64,000 nucleotides of DNA from a virus. This document shows positions 49,603 through 57,051 of the stretch, one piece after another. The stretch covers positions 1-64,000 of IMG/VR virus record IMGVR_UViG_3300030616_000001. The stretch is one strand, 5' to 3'. The position numbers were made by a program, and so were the translations under genes. Positions within the stretch are counted from its first letter, which is position 1, and every line of letters starts with the position of its first letter. The notes below the pieces were generated by a model that had not been told where the DNA came from, searched no databases, and saw only the letters and a list, made by a program, of their open reading frames with translations.

Positions 49603-49610
49603 GCCTGGGA

Positions 49611-49847
49611 TTACTGAGGCCCGAAGTCGTCGCGCTGAAGGATCCGCACCTTGCCCTGGCAGAACATGGGGTGAGCGTTCTCCAGCATCGCGTCCGCCCA
49701 GGTGTAGCCGGGAGGTTCCCCGGGGTACTGGTGAGACTTCTCCTCGCGGAACGCGGCCAGTTCGGCGTCGGTGAGCTCGCGGCACTCGGTGCCGGCGGGG
49801 ATCGTGAACCCGTAGAAGCGCAGATCCCTGGTGAGTTGATGGGTCAT
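49611..49847 (-). CDS. Hypothetical protein
   Basis: This is a 78-residue protein. LTRDLRFYGFTIPAGTECRELTDAELAAFREE and PPGYTWADAMLENAHPMFCQGKVRIL are visible. Short proteins with such an early "FYGFTIPAGTE" element look like small SH3-like or beta-barrel phage proteins. It overlaps its upstream neighbour by four bases and is the last gene before the RHH promoter. Confidence 0.6.
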   Translation of the reverse strand: MTHQLTRDLRFYGFTIPAGTECRELTDAELAAFREEKSHQYPGEPPGYTWADAMLENAHPMFCQGKVRILQRDDFGPQ

Positions 49848-50182
49848 CGGTCGCCTATCCTCTCCGGGCGCAGATTAACGGATTGCGCCACACAGCTGCG
49901 CCGACCACGGGGCGGATCCCCGAACCCTCCCAGGACCAGTGGGTTGATCAGGCGCATGTACCTCCCGTCCTCGTTGCGGATCTCCATGTCGGGCAGTCGC
50001 CGCCGCACCACGTCGGTCAGCGCGTAGAACAGGTCCCGGTCCCTGGTGCGGACGCACCGGATCGACACGTCCCCGGGGCGGGCCGTGAACCGCTCGCACT
50101 TGATCGTGGTGGTGTGGACCAGGGGCGGCGTGACCGTCCCAACCTCCTTGCCGTCGATCAGCAGCTGGCTCTTGTACGACAT
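49844..50182 (-). CDS. Hypothetical protein
   Basis: This 112-residue protein begins with a beta meander (SYKSQLLIDGKEVGTVTPPLVHTTTIKCERFT) and is basic overall, with DLFYALTDVVRRRLPDMEI and a C-terminal PRGRRSCVAQSVNLRPE. No family recognised. It lies in a run of small coupled genes. Confidence 0.55.
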   Translation of the reverse strand: MSYKSQLLIDGKEVGTVTPPLVHTTTIKCERFTARPGDVSIRCVRTRDRDLFYALTDVVRRRLPDMEIRNEDGRYMRLINPLVLGGFGDPPRGRRSCVAQSVNLRPERIGDR

Positions 50183-50185
50183 CGC

Positions 50186-50464
50186 CTACTCCTCCACCGC
50201 CTCGACCCGGAGGCCGTTGAGCGCCATGTGGGTGAACCCGGCCGGGTCGTCGTGGGCCTTGTCGCCGGCGCCACGCAACAGGACCTTGACCACCCCGGGG
50301 ATCGGCTCGGGGAACCGGGTACGGAACCGCATCGTGCCGGCCTCGACACGCCGCACCTCGTCCCGGATCGCCTCGATGGGAACGGCCGTGCCGCCGCTGC
50401 CCTGGAGGTAGCCCACCGCCTCGGCGCCGGTGAGGACGTTGGTGAACTTGTACAGGTACGCCAT
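50186..50464 (-). CDS. Hypothetical protein
   Basis: This is a 92-residue protein (MAYLYKFTNVLTGAEAVGYL, then IEAIRDEVRRVEAGTMRFR). The ATG shares one base with the upstream stop (TGATG). An alpha-beta fold seems likely. Not recognised. Confidence 0.6.
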   Translation of the reverse strand: MAYLYKFTNVLTGAEAVGYLQGSGGTAVPIEAIRDEVRRVEAGTMRFRTRFPEPIPGVVKVLLRGAGDKAHDDPAGFTHMALNGLRVEAVEE

Positions 50465-51033
50465 CACCTGTCCTCCGTGGCGTCGTGGACCGGGTTCTGG
50501 CAGTCGTCGCACCTGTACCGTCCCGGCTCGAGTTCGGCGCCGCACGTGCAACGACTGGGTGGCGCGTCGTCCCGCTCGTGGGCGACGATGTGGCTCAGGG
50601 CCATCTCGGTCAGGACTTGGCCCAGGGAGATCCCGGTGGCCTCCGTGATCGTGCCCACCTCCGTGGCCAGGATCTCCAGGAGGTCGTCCTGGTTGAGCGG
50701 ATCGCTGCCCTGCTCAAGCTCCACCGTGGACTCGGTGATCATCGACACCCCTTCCTCGGGGGACTTGTTCCGCTCGAACTGGATCACGACGCGCCCCTTC
50801 TGGCGCTGCCGCTCCGGTGGCACCTGGACGAGGTCCACCGCGAACCGCATCGTCCACTCGTTCTCGCAGTGGCCGCAGTACACGTCGATCTCCCAGTACC
50901 CCTCCTCCGGGTTCGGTTCGCCGCACTCCACGTCGAACTGGTCGGCCAGTGTTGGTGTCGCCGCACCGCACCTGGGGCACTCCAGGATCTTCGGCAGGCC
51001 GAGCATCTTGTTGAGGTCCAAGTTGTTGCCCAT
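50464..51033 (-). CDS. Protein with two zinc-ribbon elements
   Basis: This is a 189-residue protein. CPRCG (19-23) with CGHC (53-56) form one ribbon; C-terminal CTCG with CDDC form another. Between them lies a helical part (QDDLLEILATEVGTITEATG). Such proteins are common in phage early regions, with unknown role. AGAGGAAAGGG precedes the ATG. Confidence 0.62.
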   Translation of the reverse strand: MGNNLDLNKMLGLPKILECPRCGAATPTLADQFDVECGEPNPEEGYWEIDVYCGHCENEWTMRFAVDLVQVPPERQRQKGRVVIQFERNKSPEEGVSMITESTVELEQGSDPLNQDDLLEILATEVGTITEATGISLGQVLTEMALSHIVAHERDDAPPSRCTCGAELEPGRYRCDDCQNPVHDATEDR

Positions 51034-51049
51034 CGGATTACCCTTTCCT

Positions 51050-51226
51050 CTAAAACATCACCACGGTGACCACGGTGATGAACCCGGCGATCCCGGCGCC
51101 CAGGGCGAGCGAGATCAAGACCAGGCGCCTGTTCCAGCGCACGTTGCGCTCCACCGACCGCTTCCACTCCATCTCCGGCTCGTACCACGGGGACTCGTTC
51201 TGGCCGGGGTGTCGTGCGAACTTCAT
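51050..51226 (-). CDS. Small single-pass membrane protein
   Basis: This is a 58-residue protein. The basic N-terminal part (MEWKRSVERNVRWNRR) is followed by one transmembrane helix (LVLISLALGAGIAGFITVV). The N-terminus would remain in the cytoplasm. The start is the ATG with AAGGGGG six bases upstream; a GTG two codons earlier overlaps the previous stop. Possible roles include superinfection exclusion or lysis control, but nothing specific is shown. Confidence 0.6.
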   Translation of the reverse strand: MKFARHPGQNESPWYEPEMEWKRSVERNVRWNRRLVLISLALGAGIAGFITVVTVVMF

Positions 51227-51228
51227 GG

Positions 51229-51528
51229 TCACCCCCTTCTCTGCGGCACGATGCCCATCATGGACTCGACCGCGTCCTGTTCTTCTTGCGCCTCAATCCA
51301 CTGCTCCACGTCCGGGAGTTCGCGCTGTGCACGGTACAAGGCGTCGGCGGTCTGACGCATCAGGTCCAGCTTGGCCGCTCCCCGTCGGTAGAGGCTCGGA
51401 TCGAAGATCGGCGCGACCGTCTGGCTGCGCTGGATCGCGTTCAGGAAGCCCGCGAGATCCAGATCGCGCAACACCGCGGCGATGGCGGTGATCTTTGTCT
51501 GGGTCGCCGTATATTCGGAAGGATCCAT
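51229..51528 (-). CDS. Hypothetical helical protein
   Basis: This 99-residue protein is mainly helical (TQTKITAIAAVLRDLDLAGF, LDLMRQTADALYRAQRELPDVEQW). GGAGGGGGTGACCG precedes the ATG. Unrecognised. Confidence 0.58.
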   Translation of the reverse strand: MDPSEYTATQTKITAIAAVLRDLDLAGFLNAIQRSQTVAPIFDPSLYRRGAAKLDLMRQTADALYRAQRELPDVEQWIEAQEEQDAVESMMGIVPQRRG

Positions 51529-51531
51529 CGG

Positions 51532-51774
51532 TCACCCCCTCCCTGTCAGAACCCGGTCCAGGCGTCGGGCCACGCGCAACATGCCCACGCCGATCCCGTG
51601 GGCGAAGATCGCCGGGACGGAACTGGGCTGCCGTTCCTGGAGTTGGACCATCGCCGTGCCCGGGACGACCGTGTCCAGGACGTTGACTTGGATTGTGAAC
51701 GGCAGGTCACCACGGTGCTGGTCCAGGAACTCCTCGACGGCCCGCTTCAAGTCGCTGTTGGTGATGATCCTCAC
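51532..51774 (-). CDS. Hypothetical protein
   Basis: This 80-residue protein starts with GTG overlapping the upstream stop (GTGA). It has ITNSDLKRAVEEFLDQHRGDLPFTIQVNVLD, suggesting a small alpha-beta fold, and a C-terminal basic helix. Unrecognised. Confidence 0.55.
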   Translation of the reverse strand: MRIITNSDLKRAVEEFLDQHRGDLPFTIQVNVLDTVVPGTAMVQLQERQPSSVPAIFAHGIGVGMLRVARRLDRVLTGRG

Positions 51775-52157
51775 GGCTCACCTCCTTGGCGCGTCTCCGC
51801 CGCGATCTGCTTGTACCGCTGGAGGAGGTGGTCAAGCTCGTTGACCTTGCCCCGGATCGCGTCCAGCGCCTTCTCGGTGGCCATGACTGGATCTGCGAAG
51901 ACCCGGTCCACCGGCCAGTTCACCACGTGGCCGAGATGGGTGGCCAGGCGCATCCCCTTGATCGGAGGGGACTCGCCGCCGCGCTCCGACGGGGGGTACT
52001 TGACCTCGGACAGGAACACGAGCCGCTGAACGCGGATCCGCTCGTTGTACACGGCGTCGTCGTGGCGCGACGTGATTCCGCACCACTCGGGCCACGGGTC
52101 CACGATCCACACCTCCTGGCCGAACTTGAACTGGGGAACTTTCTGTGCCTCTTCCAT
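51771..52157 (-). CDS. Hypothetical protein
   Basis: This is a 128-residue protein. The N-terminus (VPQFKFGQEVWIVDPWPEWCGITS) resembles a small beta barrel and is followed by a C-terminal helical stretch (MATEKALDAIRGKVNELDHLLQRYKQIAAE). An AAAGGGTAAGCGG site precedes the ATG, which is preferred over upstream in-frame codons that would run into the previous gene. Confidence 0.6.
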   Translation of the reverse strand: MEEAQKVPQFKFGQEVWIVDPWPEWCGITSRHDDAVYNERIRVQRLVFLSEVKYPPSERGGESPPIKGMRLATHLGHVVNWPVDRVFADPVMATEKALDAIRGKVNELDHLLQRYKQIAAETRQGGEP

Positions 52158-52192
52158 CCGCTTACCCTTTCTGCGCCTGGCTGCGGCGCGTT

Positions 52193-52567
52193 TCAAATCG
52201 ACAACTCCCCGTCGTCGGACACGGCCCGGCGCATATCGGGAAGTAGTTTCCTGTCCAGCGTCGCCCACAAGTGGCGACAGAACTCGTGGTGGTTGACGTG
52301 CTCGTCCTTTGGCGCGTGGATCTCCACCGCGGTCGCTTCCGCGCCGAACCAGTGCCGCTTGAGGTAGCAAAGCTCGTCGTAGGTCGGGAGGCGCCGAGGA
52401 TGGGACAGGGACACGTGGAGCCACCGCTCGCCCTCGATCTCGTCCACCGACGCCAGGACCCGCAGCTTCTTCTTGCGGTTGTACCAGGCGACGGCGTTGC
52501 CCCACGTGCCCACCACCTTCCAACCTGGCGGCTTGTCCCTCCAGCACTGGTCCTCGATCTTGGTCAC
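52193..52567 (-). CDS. DUF7694-like phage protein
   Basis: This is a 124-residue protein with RWLHVSLSHPRRLPTYDELCYLKRHWFG followed by the HVNHHEFCRHLW segment. This pattern is shared by a family of small proteins found in many tailed phages (DUF7694 type) whose role is unknown. It starts with GTG overlapping the upstream stop (GTGA). Confidence 0.68.
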   Translation of the reverse strand: MTKIEDQCWRDKPPGWKVVGTWGNAVAWYNRKKKLRVLASVDEIEGERWLHVSLSHPRRLPTYDELCYLKRHWFGAEATAVEIHAPKDEHVNHHEFCRHLWATLDRKLLPDMRRAVSDDGELSI

Positions 52568-53079
52568 TTCTCGCCCTCCGCCTCCGCGATGGCCCGCGCC
52601 GCCTCCTCGTGCGTCGCTCCCCAGTACAGAGGTTCACCACGCACCTTGGCGACGACGTGACCCGCGCCGATCACAGCCGGGAACGCGCCGAACCACACCA
52701 GCGATCCGATCCACGCGCCGACCTCGAGCGTACCGACTGCGGCGAACCCGATGAACACGATTAGGCCCAGGACCGCGCCGGCCAGGGCCATCGCCTCGTA
52801 CTGCTCCACGTGGACACCCTCGTGCCGCTCGGTGCGTGTGGTGTCCTGTCGCGTACCGAACGCCTCGGCGGTCAACACGCCGCCGTGCCCCAGGGTGACT
52901 CCAAGCCACACGCCCAGGTCGTGCCGCCGGTACTGTCGCCCCGGGAGGACGGCCCAGACCCCCATGTCCTGCCAGGCCAGCTTGCCGCGGGTCACGAGCG
53001 CGACCACCACGGCCGCGAGCCACACCAGCAGATCCCACGGCAGGGTCCACAGGTAGGTGAAGATTCTTGTCCATCTCAT
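52564..53079 (-). CDS. Membrane protein with HEGVH motif
   Basis: This is a 171-residue protein. There are hydrophobic segments near residues 10-30 (LWTLPWDLLVWLAAVVVALV), 95-115 (AMALAGAVLGLIVFIGFAAV) and 120-140 (VGAWIGSLVWFGAFPAVIG). Between the first two is RHEGVHVEQYE, an HExxH-type motif also found in a class of small bacterial membrane proteins. Whether it binds zinc is not shown. The start ATG has AAAGGACTCTCCG upstream. Envelope modification or exclusion are possible roles. Confidence 0.65.
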   Translation of the reverse strand: MRWTRIFTYLWTLPWDLLVWLAAVVVALVTRGKLAWQDMGVWAVLPGRQYRRHDLGVWLGVTLGHGGVLTAEAFGTRQDTTRTERHEGVHVEQYEAMALAGAVLGLIVFIGFAAVGTLEVGAWIGSLVWFGAFPAVIGAGHVVAKVRGEPLYWGATHEEAARAIAEAEGEK

Positions 53080-53095
53080 CGGAGAGTCCTTTCTG

Positions 53096-53503
53096 CTACT
53101 TGGCCCACGGGGAGTCCCCGGTGGGCCACGTCTTCGGAATCCAGATCCTTCCTTCCAGGACACCCCAACCTCCCAGGACGCGCTGTCCATGGCGCACCAG
53201 GGTTTCGCCCCAACCATCGTTCTCCTCCGCGACCGCGAACCCGGCCGGATCCTCCTCCAGGCAGCACGGCCCGGGCAGATCCCCGAACGTGCCATTCATC
53301 CCCACCATGTACCCGTCCTCGTCGGCCGTGTCGTACCGGTAGAAGTACGCGTACAGCCTGGCCAGGTAGCGAGCGCCGCACTTCCCGCACCGCAGTCGCT
53401 GAGCGCAACAATCGCACCCGGTGTGATCCTCGTCGTCCATGACCGGCCCCTTGTGGACCGTGCCCGCCGCCGCCGCCGCCTTGAGCTCGAGCGCGAGTTG
53501 CAT
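53096..53503 (-). CDS. Cys-rich hypothetical protein
   Basis: This 135-residue protein carries a Cys cluster (CDCCAQRLRCGKCG near residue 30), likely a zinc site. The start preferred here shares one base with the stop of the upstream small frame (TGATG) and has GGAG upstream. An earlier ATG 57 bases upstream is the alternative and would give 154 residues. Confidence 0.6.
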   Translation of the reverse strand: MQLALELKAAAAAGTVHKGPVMDDEDHTGCDCCAQRLRCGKCGARYLARLYAYFYRYDTADEDGYMVGMNGTFGDLPGPCCLEEDPAGFAVAEENDGWGETLVRHGQRVLGGWGVLEGRIWIPKTWPTGDSPWAK

Positions 53504-53601
53504 CACCTGCTCCACGCTGGGTTCCAGAACGCGTTCCAGCCGCGGTTCCACCACTGCCACTGGCTCCGCTCGTTCACCACGTGGTACGGATTACGCACCA
53601 T
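53503..53601 (-). CDS. Trp-rich small protein (32 aa)
   Basis: This short frame starts with ATG inside the last codons of the upstream gene and ends on the TGATG junction of the next. The product (MVRNPYHVVNERSQWQWW, then NRGWNAFW) has the NPY...WW.RGWNAF pattern seen in small phage proteins. It is too short for a confident family assignment, but pattern and junctions together make it likely. Confidence 0.5.
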   Translation of the reverse strand: MVRNPYHVVNERSQWQWWNRGWNAFWNPAWSR

Positions 53602-54043
53602 CGCCGGATCCCCGTCTGCCGCGCGGCACGCGTCCCGTCCCTCCCTGAATGCGCGTAGGTGCTGTTCTGTGGTCGGTTGCATCGATCATATCCTCCGTCT
53701 CGGCGAGCCGTTTCTGTGCCCGCCGCAATCTCGCCTTGACTCGTCGTTCCTCGCGCTTCAACTCCTGGACCTGGCCTTCGTACCGCCGCACCTCCTTGCG
53801 CGAGTAGTAGAGGTTGCGCTCCTTGTGGGCCAGTTCGAGCAGCACGGCGATCGGATCAAGCTCCACGTCACATTCGCCGCAGTAGCACCGCCGATCCTCC
53901 GCGCTCACCACGACCTGCAGGTGGTGGCACTTCTCCCGCTTATGGTACTCCCTGCGCAGCCACGGTTGCTCGGGCCTGTCGCGCCCTGGGTCGAACGGGA
54001 TCACGTTGTTCGGTTCGTCCGGTTTTGGTCCGTCGATCTTCAT
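53591..54043 (-). CDS. Coiled-coil protein with Cys motif
   Basis: This is a 150-residue protein. An N-terminal segment has CYCGEC (53-58) preceded by KCHH, a likely metal site. A highly charged coiled coil follows (SRKEVRRYEGQVQELKREERRVKARLRRAQKRLAETEDM). The ATG overlaps the upstream stop (ATGA). Function unknown. Confidence 0.6.
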   Translation of the reverse strand: MKIDGPKPDEPNNVIPFDPGRDRPEQPWLRREYHKREKCHHLQVVVSAEDRRCYCGECDVELDPIAVLLELAHKERNLYYSRKEVRRYEGQVQELKREERRVKARLRRAQKRLAETEDMIDATDHRTAPTRIQGGTGRVPRGRRGSGDGA

Positions 54044-54429
54044 TCACCTCTCCTGGAGCACACCTCCACGACGCGCCGACACTGGTCCACGTCGAACATG
54101 CCGATGTGGCAGCGGTGTTCCTCGATTCCCAACGTGTCGGCGAGCCACCGATACCCAAGCCTGCGGGCGATCCCCTTCGAGTATCCGGTCGCCATCTTGG
54201 CCTTCCACAACACGTCGAACGCGTCGTGTGCCCGCCGCTTCCACTGGCGCAGTTCGGCGTCGGCGAGTCGGCCCAACGGTTCCCACTTGAGGGGTCCGGC
54301 CTTGTGGACACCGACCCAGGCCTGGCACGGGCGGCACAGATAGATCGGGCCGTAGCTGCGCCCGTCGTACACCTCGGCGCTATCGACAAGCTCGGCGTCG
54401 CCGCCGCAGTAGGGGCACGTCACGGTCAT
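54040..54429 (-). CDS. DUF3268-like zinc-finger protein
   Basis: This 129-residue protein matches the pattern of the zinc-finger DUF3268 family: CPYCGGDAELVDSAEVYDGRSYG, then YLCRPCQAWVGVH, followed by PLGRLADAELRQWKRRAHDAFD. These proteins occur in phages and prophages with unknown function. The two CxxC pairs would bind one zinc. Its ATG overlaps the TOPRIM gene stop. Confidence 0.8.
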   Translation of the reverse strand: MTVTCPYCGGDAELVDSAEVYDGRSYGPIYLCRPCQAWVGVHKAGPLKWEPLGRLADAELRQWKRRAHDAFDVLWKAKMATGYSKGIARRLGYRWLADTLGIEEHRCHIGMFDVDQCRRVVEVCSRRGE

Positions 54430-55391
54430 GGCCTGTCCCTCCGTCGCCGCTCCCACTTGTCGATCCACCGCTTGGAGTCGTACTTCGCCGCCATCTCGGA
54501 CAGTTCGGCCTTCATGATCTTCTCGTCGTTGACCGCCTCGTCCCACAGGTCCTCGTCGCGCAGATCGATGATCTTGCGCTTCACCATGTCGGCGAGGACG
54601 CGCGGCTCCAGTGCGTCGAGCTCCCACGACTCGTCACCGTGCTTCTTGCGGTAGTCGGCGAACCTGCTGTCCGTGACCTTGGCCGGGTTCGGCGGCGGTC
54701 CGTAGTTGTTGATCTGGGTCATGGTGAGGGCGACGCGCCGCACGTCCACGTCGCGCACGTCCGTTGCCGCGAACATCCACAGCCGCTCCTGGACGTCCCG
54801 GTCCATGTCCAGGCCGGACGGGTCGTGATCGCCCAGGTAGAGCACCACCACCTTCTTCCCGTCCCGGATCGCGCCGTCGATCTCCTTGCCCTTGCGGTAC
54901 ATGAACGACTGGGACGCGTACCCCTTGTTGCTGGTGAACGGCACGTCCAAACCAAGGCACACCGGCACCAGCACGCCCTCGAGCGCCTGTTTTTCGCACA
55001 TGACCTCGACGTGGATCGGCTGGTCCTTCCACTTGTCGATTGTGAACCACCTCGATGCGGCGAACAGGATCCCCCCGGGGTGGGACCAGTGGGAATTGGC
55101 CTCGGTTTCGCGGCCGCGATCCACGATCACGTCCCAGTCCAGCAGACCAGCTAGCCGGGCGTCGTTCACAATGTTGCCAAGGCGGGTGTAGTTCTTCTGG
55201 CGGTTCTTCGTGCCCGTCTTCGGATCCGCCCACGACGCTGGGAACAGATCCCGCGCCACCAGTTGGTAGTACAGCTGCCGCAGCGTCAGGTCGTACCCCT
55301 CGGCCGCATACTCGTCCAGGATCTCCTCGCAGATTTCGATCACCGCCAACGTCTCGGGTCTGAACCCCTTCTCCTTGAAACGCTCCTTCAT
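54426..55391 (-). CDS. TOPRIM-domain protein (Spo11/TopoVI-A-like)
   Basis: This is a 321-residue protein. The N-terminus (TLRQLYYQLVARDLFP followed by RLGNIVNDARLAGLLDWDVIVDRGR) is a winged-helix-like region shared with a family found in phages and islands. The centre has VEVMCEKQALEGVL and VVVLYLGDHDPSGLDMDRDV: the Glu and the DxDxxGxD-like acids form the TOPRIM site of Spo11 and topoisomerase VI A subunits. It may cut or nick DNA. It is coupled to the nuclease-like gene upstream. No TopoVI-B partner is seen. Confidence 0.75.
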   Translation of the reverse strand: MKERFKEKGFRPETLAVIEICEEILDEYAAEGYDLTLRQLYYQLVARDLFPASWADPKTGTKNRQKNYTRLGNIVNDARLAGLLDWDVIVDRGRETEANSHWSHPGGILFAASRWFTIDKWKDQPIHVEVMCEKQALEGVLVPVCLGLDVPFTSNKGYASQSFMYRKGKEIDGAIRDGKKVVVLYLGDHDPSGLDMDRDVQERLWMFAATDVRDVDVRRVALTMTQINNYGPPPNPAKVTDSRFADYRKKHGDESWELDALEPRVLADMVKRKIIDLRDEDLWDEAVNDEKIMKAELSEMAAKYDSKRWIDKWERRRRDRP

Positions 55392-56137
55392 TGTGCCTCT
55401 CCCTGGGGCGCCCGTCCGCGCCCGCGTACCCTGGGTGGGTCCTTCTTCGGCCACAGGGTCCACGCCCTGCCGTCCCGCCGTGCCTCGATCCCGGGCACCA
55501 CGCCGCGCTCGATCAGGTTGATCATGCTCGACTTGGCCCCCTTGTCCGACGCGTAGTGGTGGTCCACCGCCGCGACGATCTCCTTGAGCGTGCATCCTGG
55601 GTGGGCCTCGACGTGTCGCCGCCACGCCTCGCACGTTCCCTTGAACGGCGTCCAGTACCGGTTGTGCGCGTTCCCGGCCTCGCCCCACTCCTTATGCTCC
55701 TCGCGCAGCGATGACCGGAGGTGGTCACCGACGCGCCGACGCAACCGTGCCCCCTCTGTTTCGGTGACCCGGATCCCTGCCTGGTACTCGCCGGCGATGT
55801 ACTTATGCGCCTCGTCGACACCGTACACGCCGATCCCCTGCTCGCGGCAGAAGTGCTTGAGAATGGAACGGCCGCGGACGCGGGACGAAGTCTTCTCGGT
55901 CGGAACGGCGACGTGGACGAGGTTGGCGTAGTTGGTCCAGAACCAGGCCTGCTCGAGGAGCGCCGCGGTGAACGACGTCTTGACCTCGATGACGCGCACC
56001 ACCGGTCCCTGGACGGCCACGATGTCCGCACGGTTGCCGCCACAGTTGACCTGCACCTCCTGGTACACGTCCCACCCCAGCTGCTGGAGGTACGTGACGA
56101 CAACGCCCGCGATGTGCTGTTCGCTGACATTGGCCAC
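55388..56137 (-). CDS. PD-(D/E)XK nuclease-like protein
   Basis: This 249-residue protein starts at GTG with an ideal AGGAGGAGAC ribosome binding site; no ATG is available in this frame. GWDVYQEVQVNCGGNRADIVAVQGPVVRVIEVKTSF carries Asp38, Glu51 and Lys53, the PD-(D/E)XK core. A basic middle and a C-terminal winged-helix-like part (GCTLKEIVAAVDHHYASDKGAKSSMINLIERGVV) could bind DNA. Possible roles are recombination, host DNA degradation or restriction. The next gene encodes a TOPRIM protein. Confidence 0.7.
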   Translation of the reverse strand: MANVSEQHIAGVVVTYLQQLGWDVYQEVQVNCGGNRADIVAVQGPVVRVIEVKTSFTAALLEQAWFWTNYANLVHVAVPTEKTSSRVRGRSILKHFCREQGIGVYGVDEAHKYIAGEYQAGIRVTETEGARLRRRVGDHLRSSLREEHKEWGEAGNAHNRYWTPFKGTCEAWRRHVEAHPGCTLKEIVAAVDHHYASDKGAKSSMINLIERGVVPGIEARRDGRAWTLWPKKDPPRVRGRGRAPQGEAQ

Positions 56138-56145
56138 GTCTCCTC

Positions 56146-57051
56146 CTACTCCCCTATGCAGATCGCACGTGCGCTGTAGGTGAGGAAGTTGATCCCCACC
56201 GGCGCCCCAGTGTCGAAATTCATGCCGATGGTCTGGTGCAGCGGATCCTCCGGGTCGTATGGTGCGGTCCAGAAGATCATCGGCGAGCACGTCGTCCCGA
56301 ACACCGACTCCTGCCAGTGGCAGCCCGACGCACCCTCCGGTTCGATCAGGGTGTTGAGTTCCCCGTAGTAGGCGGGGATCCGCCAGGATAGGCCGCCGAT
56401 GGTGAGTGCGCCGCACCTGGCCTCGGTGACGTAGTAGCCCGCGTTCGGATAGGTCGGCCCGTCCACCTCCCACACCAAGCCGGACTCGGGATCGCACCAC
56501 AACCCAGGATCCGCCGGGGCCGTGGCGCACAGGTCCGGCCCAGCGTCTACGTCCGATAGGGTGTCCGTCTCCGTGTCGGTGTCCGTCTCGCTGCCCGTGT
56601 CCGTATCGGCATCGGCGTCGGTGTCGGTGTCGGCGTCGGTGTCCGTGTCGGTATCGGTGTCCGCGTCCGTGTCGGTGTCCGCGTCGGTGTCTTGGCCGCC
56701 ATCCGGCCAATCATCTGTTTCAGTGTCGGTGTCGGCCACGGTGTCAGTGTCGGCATCCGCGTCGGTGTCCGTATCTGCATCGCCGCCTCCCCCATCTGGC
56801 GCACCGCTGTCTTCATCATCTCCAGCGTCAGTGCCGCTGCCCGTCCCAGTCTCGGTATCAGTGTCCGCGTCGGTGTCGCTATCGCAGTCGCTATCGCCGT
56901 CGCCATCCGCGTCCGTGTCTGCGTCCGTGTCGGTGTCCCCATCGGCATCGCCCCCTCCATCCATCTGGTCGTCCTGGTCCTGGCCGTAGTTGACCTGCGC
57001 CGACTCGCACCCTGCGAGCGCGACTAGTATCAGTGCGATGACTCTAACCAT
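56146..57051 (-). CDS. Asp/Thr-repeat lipoprotein with DUF1566-like C-terminus
   Basis: This is a 301-residue protein. The N-terminus VRVIALILVALAGCES is a lipoprotein signal with the lipobox LAGC. Residues about 25-190 are a low-complexity tract of Asp-Thr and Asp-Ala repeats. The C-terminal about 110 residues resemble DUF1566 (CDPESGLVWEVDGP, LSWRIPAYYGELNTLI, and paired Cys). This architecture is characteristic of surface lipoproteins of Myxococcota and relatives, so the gene may be host-derived and used for superinfection exclusion or surface change. The DNA of the tract is a GC-rich imperfect repeat. Confidence 0.8.
   Translation of the reverse strand: MVRVIALILVALAGCESAQVNYGQDQDDQMDGGGDADGDTDTDADTDADGDGDSDCDSDTDADTDTETGTGSGTDAGDDEDSGAPDGGGGDADTDTDADADTDTVADTDTETDDWPDGGQDTDADTDTDADTDTDTDTDADTDTDADADTDTGSETDTDTETDTLSDVDAGPDLCATAPADPGLWCDPESGLVWEVDGPTYPNAGYYVTEARCGALTIGGLSWRIPAYYGELNTLIEPEGASGCHWQESVFGTTCSPMIFWTAPYDPEDPLHQTIGMNFDTGAPVGINFLTYSARAICIGE
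56540..56960 (-). repeat. Imperfect hexanucleotide-type repeat encoding Asp-Thr/Asp-Ala
   Basis: The coding strand repeats units such as GACACCGAC and GACGCGGAC many times with variation, so the protein reads DTDTDADT. The plus strand reads as Ser/Val repeats, which is only a shadow. Length variation by slippage is expected in such tracts. Confidence 0.8.

Noticed and set aside
56540-56960. Possible CRISPR-like or tandem repeat array
   Set aside because: The units are short, imperfect, without spacers, and in frame they encode the Asp-Thr tract of a lipoprotein.
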